In this document: positions 45,940 through 57,640 of the stretch, in pieces | Position numbering within the stretch: the stretch's first letter is position 1 | Layout: every line of letters starts with the position of its first letter | NCBI GenBank assembly: GCA_950295325.1 | Contig: OX485809.1 | Coordinates: 7,440,001 to 7,504,000 of the forward strand | Origin: Polytrichum commune | Taxonomy: Eukaryota > Streptophyta > Polytrichopsida > Polytrichales > Polytrichaceae | DNA length: 64,000 bases | Reading direction: 5' to 3' | The notes under the pieces: model-generated | Told to the model about the DNA's origin: nothing | The model's input: the letters and a program-made list of their open reading frames with translations, nothing else | The model's database searches: none | Translations under genes and position numbers: made by a program

Positions 45940-46330
45940 GTAGGTTGGGAATGGGTCTCGGATGGTTACAGGTTGTCATTTGAGGTGGACTAAGTCCCAC
46001 TTGGAGAAGGCCTGGGATCCGAGGCCTCGTGGCTGTGGTATCATTTCAGATTGGATATAAGGTTTAATTTGTAGGTTGGGAATGGGTCTCGGATGGTTAC
46101 AGGTTGTTATTTGAGGTGGATGAAGTCCCACTGGGAGAAGGCCTCGGACCCGAGGCCTCATGGCTTGAGCCCCTACATTCTGATTGTGTTTAAAGGGTGT
46201 GGTTTCTGGGTGGGTCTCGTCATTTCAAGTGGATTGGCTACTTTGCAGGAGGCCTCGGATCCGAGGTTTGTTGGCCTTGGGGTTTGCTGTCTGATTTGAG
46301 GTGAAGTTTATGGTTTCAGGTTGAATGTAG
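45940..46330. repeat. 131-bp direct repeat cluster with palindromic core
   Basis: GTAGGTTGGGAATGGGTCTC starts at 45,940 and 46,071, a 131-bp period, and a third, more diverged unit follows near 46,200. Each unit ends in a version of GGCCTCGGATCCGAGGCC (46,012, 46,141 and 46,253 regions, each with some changes). This is the same palindrome as in the large satellite at 50.7-55.7 kb, so the two repeats are related or share an inserted core. Confidence 0.75.
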
Positions 46331-46987
46331 GCATGCCATGTTTGGGTTTCATGTTTAGCTACATTCAACCTGACTCCATAAATTTGAAATCGAATCATTG
46401 GTTTCAATTTGGGTCTCGACATGCCCAATGGCTTAGATTTCATGTTCGGTCTCGGCATGGCCACTTTGGACAAGGCCTAGGGATTTTATGTTTAGAATTT
46501 AGTGTTGTTGGTGTACACTTTAGTGAACTTGTAGACCATTGTGTAATATAGGTGTGCACCTCATATCATTGTTGAACATACTCATGCAGAGATATTAGTA
46601 AAGACACTTGAATGCCACGTTTCATGAGGTGACAGTAATGGTTTAGGGTCATTTATTCAAACCAGCATTCGCCTAAAATCGCAAGCAATCATTGAAAAAG
46701 TGTATGAAAACCATAATAGAAGAATAGTGGAAACCCTTAAAGAAACATGAGAATGGTATGAACTAATACGCCGATTATGGAAGTAAGTGATGAACAATAA
46801 AATTATTCGTTAACTCAAACGTTAACAAGAAACCAAGTGGTGTTCGAAAATATTTTAAACAATATCCCATAAACTCCGAAAGTAATACACATACAATGAA
46901 TTCCATGCGGAATGAGTGCATAAAATGAAAAACCAACGGAAGAAAAAACGGTATATTAGATAGTACACAGACATACACATGAAGTTA

Positions 46988-47585
46988 TTACATCAAATCC
47001 GAATCACTATGATCACCTGATGATGAAGACATTCTAGAATCACTAATATTTGAATCAGAGGAGGCATGACCATCAGATTCTAAAGCTTCTATATCCAAAA
47101 CTCTAAAACTCTTCCCGGACGATATTTAGATGTAGAAGTCTGATAAAAACCTCCAGCTAGTTGATTAGCAATATCATTTGCATATGTAAGAAGTTGCCAA
47201 GACTTTGGAGGGCTGGGATTGAATTTAGGGTCACAAAAAAAAGGCCGGTGAATAGGATAGCTCAATTTATCGCATCTGCAAATGCCAATGGTACCATGTT
47301 CATAACTCAACTTTAGAAGAAATCACAACAAAAAACATAACACTAGTAAGAGAATTTTTATGGACCATACTCACTTAGTAAAGCGAGATCTTTTCACAAT
47401 CCTCTCAACGGGGATATCTTCACCCTCATGATCCTCTAAAGTAGTGACACGGTCTTCAATAGTGACTGCAGAGGCTGCTCTAGAGATAAATCAATGGAGC
47501 AAGTAAGGCCTCAAAAATATCAACATCAGCCTCTAATGCCGCAATGTGACGGTGCACATTGCGGCATGCATGAATGGAAGATCCT
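46988..47585 (-). pseudogene. unidentified multi-exon gene fragment
   Basis: Three coding-like pieces on the minus strand line up. The first, about 47,500-47,580, reads RHIAALEADVDIFE. The second, about 47,372-47,478, follows an AG acceptor and reads AASAVTIEDRVTTLEDHEGE, then DIPVERIVKRSRFT, up to a GTGAGT donor. The third, from about 47,309, joins in frame and reads YEHGTIGICRCDKLSYPIHR and PPKSWQLLTYANDIANQLAG. A serine/aspartate-rich tail (SDSRMSSSSGDHSDSDLM) with a TAA stop at 46,988-46,990 follows after one frame break near 47,095. The protein is not recognised. It may be a transposon gene or a captured host gene. Confidence 0.45.
47536..47567. repeat. perfect 13-bp hairpin
   Basis: ATGCCGCAATGTG (47536-47548) and its exact complement (47555-47567) flank the loop ACGGTG. 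It lies in the first coding-like piece of the unidentified minus-strand gene fragment. It may be a chance structure or a small insertion. Confidence 0.8.
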
Positions 47586-47759
47586 ACAAATAAAGAAGTT
47601 GGAAAAACTTAGTGCAAAAACCACAATAAATTTTCAGAGCAAAAAAATATTAACCATTAACCAACTAAAATGGAAGATTACAAAGACATACCGGTCGATG
47701 CCGTGCAATCTAGAATAATATCCCATGGGGAGCTACATGCTTCAATTAGCATTTGCATT

Positions 47760-48840
47760 AGAAACACGGACTTTTCACGAGGCCCTCGCCATGGTGTGGA
47801 TCCATTAGTTAGCTAGTCCTCACGAGAGACCAATGTGAACCCTTTGAGTGGTCCACCACTCTGCGGGATCACTTTTAGTTAGAATGTTAGCATTAAAAGT
47901 TAGAATTGATAGGGAATTTAGGGAAAATTAGTTCATTTAGCATTTAGCCTAGAAGAAGGAAGGTCAAAATGAAACTAAGTAGTGCTAGAAGATAGCAAAG
48001 TAGAAAAAATGTGCTAGCTAGTAAAAACAACTAGCTAAGCAAATATTAGTAGATGCTAGTTATTAAGCAAATGTTAGTAGATGCTAGCTAAGCAAGTGTT
48101 AGTTTATTAGTTAGTGTGAGGCACACAAGACTATTGGAGGTGTTTTACGTAAGAAGATAAAATCGGCGTGAAGAATTTTGAAGACAAAAAAGAAAGAGAG
48201 CAAGGGGGATACTTGCCCACTTGCCCCCTTGCCAACTCGATGGCGGAAAAATTAGAAAGATTTCTAAAGGTTTTTTGTCGGAGCCACCTCGGCGAGAGGG
48301 TGGCAACCTCAACCGGGAAAACCCCCGAGCCAAAATTTCGGGAAAGGGTTTGAAAAATGGATCCGGTGGAGGAGGGGTCCAACCCTTTTGTGAGAGGGTT
48401 TAAAAACCCCTCCTTCCACCTTGTAGCTCTCTCTTTTTCTCTAGTTTTTGGGCGAAGCCCTGCTTCAATGTAGTTAGGAAAAAATCCTTTAGCATGTATT
48501 CTCAATGGTCTAAAAGAAAGGCTTGAGAACCTCCTCTACTCTCTCTCTCCTAGTTAGGTTGTGTGTTTATTAACACACCAACAAAATTATTCCTTCTTTT
48601 GTAGAGGTAGGTTGGATGGTAGAATTTTGAGTAGAGGCATTATAGACCTCATCTGCCAATGCCCTGAAGGCTTAGTTCAAAAGCTAGAACAAGATACTTA
48701 TCATTTTTCTCTTAGAGAGATTTCATATAGCTATCCATAGCCGTTTCCCATTTGTGATTTGGTTGAGATGACAATTAGTTATGGATTTTCAAAGATGGAG
48801 TAGAAAAACTGGGTGGTCTTGTGGGTAGCGGCTGCTGGAT
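47760..48840. other. repeat-rich intergenic DNA, possible retroelement leader
   Basis: AGTAGATGCTAG(C/T)TA-type short repeats fill about 47,990-48,110. A GC-richer stretch (48,180-48,460) contains hairpin-prone sequence (GCGAGAGGGTGGC, AAAACCCC) followed by pyrimidine-rich CTCTCTCTTTTTCTCTAG and TTGTGTGTTTATTAACACAC. This resembles the transcribed leader of an LTR element, but no primer site, partner LTR or gag-pol was found. Overlapping open frames here (for example 48,131-48,505 minus) are not protein-like. Confidence 0.35.
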
Positions 48841-49320
48841 CAGACCTGCGAGCCCAATAGGAATTTTAATTCCAAGAAATTATATTTTTCCCAAGTAGAA
48901 CGTTTGTGTAGCTTTCCAAAATGGCTTAGAACATTTGATTTGAGCATGATTTGAATTAGATATGAATTGTGCAAGATGGGACACATAGTTTGAGAACTTT
49001 TGGTTGACTGCTGCATTACAGAGGACCTGCTGGGTTCACTTCGGCTTACCTTTCTAATCACATATTTTTATCAAATACATCTTTTTAATATCTCTCCAGG
49101 GTCATATAGAACGTTTAATTTGACTAAGATTTGAATTAGATATGAATTGTTGAAGGCGAGATACATAGTTTAAGCCTTCTTGATTGACTGCTGTGTTACA
49201 AGGAGTCCGCTGAATTTCTATTAGCTTAACCTGCTGATGTCATAATTTTTCTAGTTAGAGCTTGTTCATAGCTTTCCAATGGTATAAGGAAAGCCTAGAT
49301 CCAAGTAGTAAGGAATGTGC
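48840..49320. repeat. three degenerate ~190-200-bp direct repeats
   Basis: Three diverged units share AATTAGATATGAATTGT, GATTGACTGCTG(C/T)(A/G)TTACA and CATA(T/A)TTTT..., then a TAGAGC or TAGAAC word followed by AGCTTTCC. They start near 48,870, 49,060 and 49,245. Such repeats are common in retroelement leader regions. No coding was seen. Confidence 0.55.
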
Positions 49321-50669
49321 TATGAATTTTTGAAGTTAGAAGGTAGATAGGTGGGTTGGAAGGGTCGGTTGAATCGACCTCACACTTCCAACCCTCATAA
49401 CTTTTGCATTTCTTATCCGATTAGAGTGATTTTTAGATCATTGGAAAGATAATTTGGTGCACTAAGTATAAATATTATGCTTAGGATTAAATTACAGGGA
49501 AGAATAACACTTTATATTTTAATTGTTAACTAAGGTACGCTTACTACCAAACTAGTTACAAAGAAGGAGGCAAGGTCGACGCTCGGAAAGTGGAGCAAGG
49601 AAGGAGGTAGCGGCTCGGCCTACATCAAGCCCAAATCAACCGAGGAAAATTGAGGTAAATTAACTAACCTTAAGCCTTCCATTTAGGATTGGAGGGAGCA
49701 CGGCTAAGGTACGCATCTCTAAACCCACTCACCTATCTCGTAAGGTCAAGTGGCTTGACCACTTGACCACCAAGGGAGTACCCAATTCCATTGTTTTCGG
49801 GGCCCTTGGTATGTTTTGTGGTAGTAGCTTCATTTATTAGCAAATTTCGTGTGTGGTAAGTCGGATTAATCACCGACACGACCACTCTGAATGTTGTTGG
49901 TGGAAAGGTGGGGTTAATGACCCGCGAATCCACTATTATGTTGTTGGCCCCATAGATTGGGAGTAATGGCCCCAATTTATGAAGATTGCGCAACAGGTTG
50001 AACCTACAGGTCGCCCGTCACCCTGGTCCCATTGAGTTGCATTTCGTGGTCTATCCAGTGTAAACACATTTAACAATCAAAACATACAAAATAAATCGTA
50101 AACCCTTGTTGGCAAGAGACCCGAGGTAAGGGGTGATGCCTAATATGTTAATGTAGTAAGTTAGGACGTGCAAACAAAAGTAAATAATTAAGAAGGAATT
50201 TGTGTGAAGGGTGGGACTTAGGCCAAGTTCCCCCGCTTAGAAAACTAAATAGAACTAAATAAAGAAATAAGAAGAATTGAATGGTCCATCAAATTGTCGT
50301 TATTCCGTTCGTTGAGTTAGGGTGGTATGAGTCACACCCGGTTGGGTGTATCAGAACCATCCCAATTCACAAATTAGGATTGCCTTGGTTTCAAAGCTGG
50401 TGCGTCTGCGCGTAGAATAGGTTGTAGGTTAAGGTTAGAACTAGATATGAAATTGGTTAGTGGAGTTTAAAGCCACACTAGTAAAAAACTAAGGCCTAAC
50501 CTCCGGAGGTACTACGACGCATATTTAATCTCCCTTAAAAATCTAACTACTCACGTTATACACCTATCATCCGGGTTCGGCTTGGGCGCTTGCAAATGCA
50601 GGCCACCTTCACCGAAGGGCTTGTGTGATACTTTTAGGCTCCCTCGAAAGGGGGTGGCCCAAAAGTACC
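49321..50669. other. intergenic DNA before the satellite
   Basis: No gene is recognised. Short minus-strand frames (49,733-49,993) contain low-information sequence. The last 50 bp include a hairpin-like CCTCCCTCGAAAGGGGGTGG-type stretch near 50,640, just before the first satellite palindrome. Confidence 0.4.
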
Positions 50670-53600
50670 ACAGGCCTCGGATCCGAGGCCTCTCGGGGGA
50701 GGCCACTTGAGGTTTTTTGATTCAAAGTATAACTTGTATGAATGAGGCACTTTGCTTGTTTTTGAGGATGTAAACTAGTTTGTGAATGAGGCCTCGGATC
50801 CGAGGCCTCTTTTATGTGTTCCAAAACAAGTGTACGGAAGAGGCACTTTGGTTTGTTTTGAATATGTAAAGTAGTTTGTGAATGAGGCCTCGGATCCGAG
50901 GCCTCTTTTATGTTTTCCAAAACAAGTGTACGGAAGAGGCACTTTGGTTGGTTTTGAGTATGTAAACTAGTTTGTATGTAAGGCCTCGGATCCGAGGCCT
51001 CTCGGCGGAGGCCACTTGAGGTTTTTTGATTCAAAGTATAACTTGAATGAATGAGGCACTTTGCTTGTTTTTGAGGATGTAAACTAGTTTGTGAATGAGG
51101 CCTCGGATCCGAGGCCTCTTTTATGTGTTCCAAAACAAGTGTACGGAAGGGCACTTTGGTTTGTTTTGAGTATGTATAGTAGTTTGTAAATGAGGCCTCG
51201 GATCCGAGGCCTCTTTTATGTGTTCCAAAACAAGTGTACGGAAGAGGCACTTTGGTTGGTTTTGAGTATGTAAACTAGTTTGTGTGTAAGGCCTCAAATC
51301 CGAGGCCTCTTTTATGTGTTCCAAAACAAGTGTATGGAAGAGGCACTTTGGTTGGTTTTGAGTATGTCAATTAGTTTGTGTGTAAGGCCTCGGATCCGAG
51401 GGCTCTCGGCGGAGGCCACTTGAGGTTTTTTGATTCAAAGTATAACTTGTGTGAATGAGGCACTTTGCTTGTTTTTGAGGATCTAAACTAGTTTGTGAAT
51501 GAGGCCTCGGATCCGAGGCCTCTTTTATGTGTTCCAAAACAAGTGTACGGAAGAGGCACTTTGGTTGGTTTTGAGTATGTAAACTAGTTTGTGAATGAGG
51601 CCTCGGATCCAAGGCCTCTTTTATGTTTTCCAGAACAAGTGTACGGAAGAGGCACTTTGGTTGGTTTTGAGTATGTAAACTAGTTTGTGAATGAGGCCTC
51701 GGATCCGAGCCCTCTTTTATGTGTTCCAAAACAAGTGTACGGAAGAGGCACTTTGGTTTGTTTTGAGTATGTAAAGTAGTTTGTGAATGAGGCCTCGGAT
51801 CCGAGGCCCCTCGGCGGAGGCCACTTGAGGTTTTCTGATTCAAAGTATAACTTGTGTGAATGAGGCACTTTGCTTGTTTTTGAGGATGTAAACTAGTTTG
51901 TGAATGAGGCCTCGGATCCGAGGCCTCTTTTATGTGTTCCAAAACAAGTGTACGGAAGAGGCACTTTGGTTGGTTTTGAGTATGTAAACTAGTTTGTGTG
52001 TAAGGCCTCGGATCCGAGGCCTCTCGGCGGAGGCCACTTGAGGTTTTTTGATTCAAAGTATAACTTGTATGAATGAGGCACTTTGCTTGTTTTTGAGGAT
52101 GTAAACTAGTTTGTAAATGAGGCCTCGGATCCGAGGCCTCTTTTATGTGTTCCAAAACAAGTGTACGGAAGCGGCACTTTGGTTTGGTTTGAGTATATAA
52201 ACTAGTTTGTGAATGAGGGCTCGGATCCGAGGCCTCTTTTATGTGTTCCAAAACAAGTGTACGGAAGAGGCACTTTGGTTGGTTTTGAGTATGTAAACTA
52301 GTTTGTGTGTAAGGCCTCAGATCCGAGGCCTCTTTTATGTGTTCCAAAACAAGTGTATGGAAGAGGCATTTTGGTTGGTTTTGAGTATGTAAATTAGTTT
52401 GTGTGTAAGGCCTCGGATCCGAGGCCTCTCGGCGGAGGCCACTTGAGGTTTTTTGATTCAAAGTATAACTTGTGTGAATGAGGCACTTTGCTTGTTTTTG
52501 AGGATCTAAACTAGTTTGTGAATGAGGCCTCGGATCCGAGGCCTCTTTTATGTGTTCCAAAACAAGTGTACGGAAGCGGCACTTTGGTTTGTTTTGAGTA
52601 TGTAAACTAGTTTGTGAATGACGCCTCGGATCCGAGGCCTCTTTTATGTGTTCCAAAACAAGTGTACAGAAGAGGCATTTTGGTTGGTTTTGAGTATGTA
52701 AACTAGTTTGTGTGTAAGGCCTCGGATCCGAGGCCTCTCGGCGGAGGCCACTTGAGGTTTTTTGATTGAAAGTATAACTTGTATGAATGAGGCACTTTGC
52801 TTGTTTTTGAGGATGTAAACTAGTTTGTGAATGAGGCCTCGGATCCGAGGCCTCTTTTATGTGTTCCAAAATAAGTGTACGGAAGAGGCACTTTGGTTGG
52901 TTTTGAGGATGTAAACTAGTTTGTGAATGAGGCCTCGGATCCAAGGCCTCTTTTATGTTTTCCAGAACAAGTGTACGGAAGCGGCACTTTGGTTTGGTTT
53001 GAGTATATAAACTAGTTTGTGAATGAGGCCTCCGATCCGAGGCCTCTTTTATGTGTTCCAAAACAAGTGCACGGAAGAGGCACTTTGGTTGGTTTTGAGT
53101 ATGTAAACTAGTTTGTGTGTAAGGCCTCAGATCCGAGGCCTCTTTTATGTGTTCCAAAACAACTGTATGGAAGAGGCACTTTGGTTGGTTTTGAGTATGT
53201 AAATTAGTTTGTGTGTAAGGCCTCGGATCCGAGGCCTCTCGGCGGAGGCCACTTGAGGTTTTTTGATTCAAAGTATAACTTGTGTGAATGAGGCACTTTG
53301 CTTGTTTTTGAGGATCTAAACTAGTTTGTGAATGAGGCCTCGGATCCGAGGCCTCTTTTATGTGTTCCAAAACAAGTGTACGGAAGCGGCACTTTGGTTT
53401 GTTTTGAGTATGTAAACTAGTTTGTGAATGACGCCTCGGATCCGAGGCCTCTTTTATGTGTTCCAAAACAAGTGTACAGAAGAGGCATTTTGGTTGGTTT
53501 TGAGTATGTAAACTAGTTTGTGTGTAAGGCCTCGGATCCGAGGCCTCTCGGCGGAGGCCACTTGAGGTTTTTTGATTCAAAGTATAACTTGTATGAATGA

Positions 53601-55661
53601 GGCACTTTGCTTGTTTTTGAGGATGTAAACTAGTTTGTGAATGAGGCCTCGGATCCGAGGCCTCTTTTATGTGTTCCAAAATAAGTGTACGGAAGAGGCA
53701 CTTTGGTTGGTTTTGAGTATGTAAACTAGTTTGTGAATGAGGCCTCGGATCCAAGGCCTCTTTTATGTTTTCCAGAACAAGTGTACGGAAGCGGCACTTT
53801 GGTTTGGTTTGAGTATATAAACTAGTTTGTGAATGAGGCCTCCGATCCGAGGCCTCTTTTATGTGTTCCAAAACAAGTGTACGGAAGAGGCACTTTGGTT
53901 GGTTTTGAGTATGTAAACTAGTTTGTGTGTAAGGCCTCAGATCCGAGGCCTCTTTTATGTGTTCCAAAACAACTGTATGGAAGAGGCACTTTGGTTGGTT
54001 TTGAGTATGTAAATTAGTTTGTGTGTAAGGCCTCGGATCCTAGGCCTCTCGGCGGAGGCCACTTGAGGTTTTTTGATTCAAAGTATAACTTGTGTGAATG
54101 AGGCACTTTGCTTGTTTTTGAAGATCTAAACTAGTTTGTGACTGAGGCCTCGGATCCGAGGCCTCTTTTATGTGTTCCAAAACAAGTGTACGGAAGCGGC
54201 ACTTTGGTTTGTTTTGAGTATGTAAACTAGTTTGTGAATGACGCCTCGGATCCGAGGCCTCTTTTATGTGTTCCAAAACAAGTGTACAGAAGAGGCATTT
54301 TGGTTGGTTTTGAGTATGTAAACTAGTTTGTGTGTAAGGCCTCGGATCCGAGGCCTCTCGGCGGAGGCCACTTGAGGTTTTTTGATTCAAAGTATAACTT
54401 GTGTGAATGAGGCACTTTGCTTGTTTTTGAGGATGTAAACTAGTTTGTGAATGAGGCCTCGGATCCGAGGCCTCTTTTATGTGTTCCAAAACAAGTGTAC
54501 GGAAGCGGCACTTTGGTTTGGTTTGAGTATATAAACTAGTTTGTGCGTAAGGCCTCAGATCCGAGGCCTCTTTTATGTGTTCCAAAACAAGTGTACGGAA
54601 GCGGCACTTTGGTTTGTTTTGAGTATGTAAACTAGTTTGTGAATGAGGCCTCGGATCCGAGGCCTCTTTTATGTGTTCCAAAACAAGTGTACGGAAGAGG
54701 CATTTTGGTTGGTTTTGAGTATGTAAACTAGTTTGTGTGTAAGGCCTCGGATCCGAGGCCTCTCGGCGGAAGCCACTTCAGTTTTTTGATTCAAAGTATA
54801 ACTTGTATGAATGAGGCACTTTGCTTGTTTTTGAGGATGTAAACTAGTTTGTGAATGAGGCCTCGGATCCGAGGCCTCTTTTATGTGTTCCAAAACAAGT
54901 GTACGGAAGCGGCACTTTGGTTTGCTTTGAGTATATAAACTAGTTTGTGAATGAGGCCTCCGATCCGAGGCCTCTTTTATGTGTTCCAAAACAAGTGTAC
55001 GGAAGAGGCACTTTGGTTGGTTTTGAGTATGTAAACTAGTTTGTGTGTAAGGCCTCAGATCCGAGGCCTCTTTTATGTGTTCCAAAACAAGTGTATGGAA
55101 GAGGCACTTTGGTTGGTTTTGAGTATGTAAATTAGTGTGTGTGTAAGGCCTCGGATCCGAGGCTTCTCGGCGGAGGCCACTTCAGGTTTTTTGATTCAAA
55201 GTATAACTTGTGTGAATGAGGCACTTTGCTTGTTTTTGAGGATCTAAACTAGTTTGTGAATGAGGCCTCGGATCCGAGGCCTCTTATATGTGTTCCAAAA
55301 CAAGTGTACGGAAGAGGCACTTTGGTTGGTTTTGAGTATGTAAACTAGTTTCTGAATGAGGCCTCGGATCCGAGGCCTCTTTTATGTTTTCCAAAACAAG
55401 TGTACGGAAGAGGCACTTTGGTTGGTTTTGAGTATGTAAACTAGTTTGTGAATGAGGCCTCGGATCCAAGGCCTCTTTTATGTGTTCCAAAACAAGTGTA
55501 CGGAAGAGGCACTTTGGTTGGTTTTGAGTATGTAAACTAGTTTGTGAATGAGGCCTCGGATCCGAGGCCTCTTTTATGTGTTCCAAAACAAGTGTACGGA
55601 AGAGGCACTTTGGTTTGTTTTGAGTATGTAAACTAGTTTGTGAATGAGGCCTCAGATCCGA
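50670..55661. repeat. palindrome-bearing satellite with higher-order structure
   Basis: About 49 tandem units are present, some 36 A units of 96 bp and 13 B units of 117 bp. Each begins with GAGGCCTCGGATCC then GAGGCCTC, a 22-bp perfect palindrome or a version with one or two changes. A units continue TTTTATGTGTTCCAAAACAA. B units continue TCGGCGGAGGCCACTTGAGG. B units lie 213, 309, 405 or 501 bp apart (one B plus one to four A units). An 810-bp higher-order unit (309+501) repeats from about 52,428 to 54,047. Both unit lengths are multiples of three, so one minus-strand frame stays open for 866 codons (51,367-53,967). This is probably not a gene. The array ends inside a palindrome at the retroelement insertion. 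Confidence 0.95.
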
Positions 55662-55949
55662 TGTCGCAACCCTTGCTAGGTCCCTTAACAATCTTGCCAA
55701 TTTTCGTTTCTAGCAAAGGTTACGAGCGCTAACCATTCGCATTCCGCCATGCTAATGGATAGCTCATCTTACCCCGGACCAATAGTTCATAGGAGGGAAC
55801 CAACCCTCCTACTTTGCTTTCGGGACTCACCCCTTAATCGGTAACCCATTTCCCCAATGTGGACTTCCATCCATGGAAGTCCAATCCTGTGTTGATCATC
55901 GCGTTGCCGGAGCAACACTACAACAACCTGAAGCATACTAGGCAACTAT
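55662..55949 (-). repeat. 3' LTR of the Ty3 element
   Basis: Its plus-strand border reads TGTCGCAACCC next to the satellite. The LTR is 288 bp if it runs to GGCAACTAT, or 283 bp with clean TG...CA ends if it stops at TACTAGGCA. In the latter case the ACTAT pentamer is internal. The satellite side reads GATCCGA directly before it. The opposite flank needed for a target duplication is not in the window. Confidence 0.85.
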
Positions 55950-57480
55950 GGCCTCACAATAGGCCAAAGCCCATGGAGGCCTTACCGTTCGGCCTCGGGT
56001 GGGTGAGGCCACACCACCTCACCCTTATAAGCCTCTAGGACTCTACGCGGGGCCCCTACCCCACCGTCAACCAACCTCTTGTCTCTCTACCAAGAGTTGG
56101 GGCCAAGTGGACATTTTCCCTTAGCCGCGGGGCCTAGAAGCCCCCAGCAGCTTCAGACCATCATAACTTCCTTGTATGATGTCTGATTCCAGCAACCAAC
56201 CACTCCATCTTCATCTACGCTTCACGTAGATGCCGATGGACTCCTCACTTGCCCCATCCGGGCAAGTGCTGAGGAAGTTATGCCTGTTTGAACCTTGGCA
56301 GTCCCGGGAATCACTCCCAGGCACTGCTGTACCAGGGCGCTGTCCCGGGACAGCGCCCCACTCAAATGGCCATAACTCCTAGCTCACACCTCGGATTGAG
56401 GTGTTCTTGAGCATTCTAGAATCACCACGCCATGAGCTACGCATAGCTCATGGCCTTACCCTTGTGCCTCCTAGTCTTCGTGGATGGGAGGCGTTCCCAA
56501 CGCCCGGGGCCCTCACCCACACTAGGATCACTTGGGCCCTCTCACCAACGGCGCCACAAGTCCCGGGTGTCACTCCGGGGTCCCCCTTGTGCCCATGGTG
56601 TTTCGGGCACTCCTCATGGAGAGGTGCGCGACACTCACCCCCACCAAACGGAGTCGATGCCCTCATCGACTATACTCGTAGTCGGCACACCAATTCTCAA
56701 GTTGCCATCCTCTATGGTGCGGCATTGTGTTTACCTTAGGACGCGACCCCCACAATGCATCTTCAAATTTGGCATAGTCCCAAAGGTGTCGTTCCTAGGT
56801 GGTCCGTTAGCGACCTTGGATCTCTCATCCAAGGACCTAACCTATACTAGACCAACCTACTTTGGGACTCACTTGGGTTGCCCCTCCTTTGGGGCCGCCC
56901 CCGTTAGGCTCCACTAGCCTAACGTGACACATCTAGGCGAGACCTCAACGCTTCCACTAAGTTGTCTCGGTTGCAACTCCGAGATGGCTTTCCATTGTTA
57001 AGCCACGCCTCGATCGCACGGGGTTGATGCCAAGTCCCGCCCGACTCGGTTCCCACTTTGCTCTTTCGAGACATGGGTTCATGACTCCCATGCGCCAACT
57101 CTCGTTAGCTCGCGGGTAGCACTTTTATGAGCACGCGCCATCACCTTGTCCCCGCCCGGACAAACCCACAACTAAGAAGTTTCTTGGTTTTATCCAAGGC
57201 CCCTCCAAGCCATGGCCCCCAATTACTCGGCTTACCCAACCTAGTTTGGCATGTCTATTCCCCCTCTTCCACTAACCAAGCACAAGTACAAGACTAGGAC
57301 CTCATCTCATACTTTTCTCTTTGCACCACTAAAGTTTGGACTTTATTCCCTCAAGCCAAAGAACAAGTTCATGTTGTGGAGTAATTAACCTCGAAGCTAA
57401 GTGTACTACTAGCGTCTCTCCCCCACTAAAGGAGATTGATGTCCTCATCAATGCCTATGCTTCATTTTATTGGAATCCTT
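55950..57480 (-). other. long 3' untranslated region of the Ty3 element
   Basis: About 1.5 kb of GC-richer DNA lies between the chromodomain and the 3' LTR. It is almost identical to 62,275-63,800 in the second element. It contains paired inverted words (GGCCTCGGGTGGGTGAGGCC, CTACGCTTCACGTAG) and a conserved plus-strand open frame (56,450-56,917; 62,776-63,243). Conservation is explained by common descent of two young copies, so a protein is not claimed. Confidence 0.6.
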
Positions 57481-57640
57481 AGCCTTAGTTTCTTCAAAGT
57501 GCTTCACCAATTCATTGGTGTTCACCATGTCTCTTGCCGCCACCCAAGCGGTTTCTTTCTCATGGTATCCTCACCATTTCACCAAGTACTCCTTTGTACA
57601 TTTTCTTTCATTTTCACTTGGGCTTCCTACACTTGAGGAT
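57480..57640 (-). pseudogene. chromodomain of the Ty3 element, with stop
   Basis: The minus-strand reading around 57,540-57,590 is YLVKW, a TGA, then GYHEKETAWVAARDMV. This is the core of a chromodomain (YLVKWKGY...E.TW) at the integrase C-terminus, which marks a chromovirus-type lineage. Such domains steer integration to particular chromatin. The same TGA is found in the second copy near 63,900, so the stop predates their separation. Confidence 0.75.

Noticed and set aside
48131..48505. 124-codon minus-strand ORF
   Set aside because: Several overlapping frames are open in the same GC-richer, hairpin-prone stretch. It looks like a retroelement leader rather than a gene.
50670..55661. CRISPR-like array
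   Set aside because: Spacing is regular, but the inter-palindrome sequence is repeated rather than unique, and the context is a plant genome.
50609..55700. Minus-strand repeat proteins across the palindromic satellite
   Set aside because: Open frames follow from 96- and 117-bp unit lengths. Both ends lie at random positions and no initiation or splice signals are evident, so it is kept as a finding and not as a gene.
56450..56917. Conserved 155-codon plus-strand ORF in the Ty3 3' region (also 62,776-63,243)
   Set aside because: Both copies are recent relatives, so conservation of the frame is expected. Its composition reflects GC-rich non-coding DNA and it runs opposite to the element.
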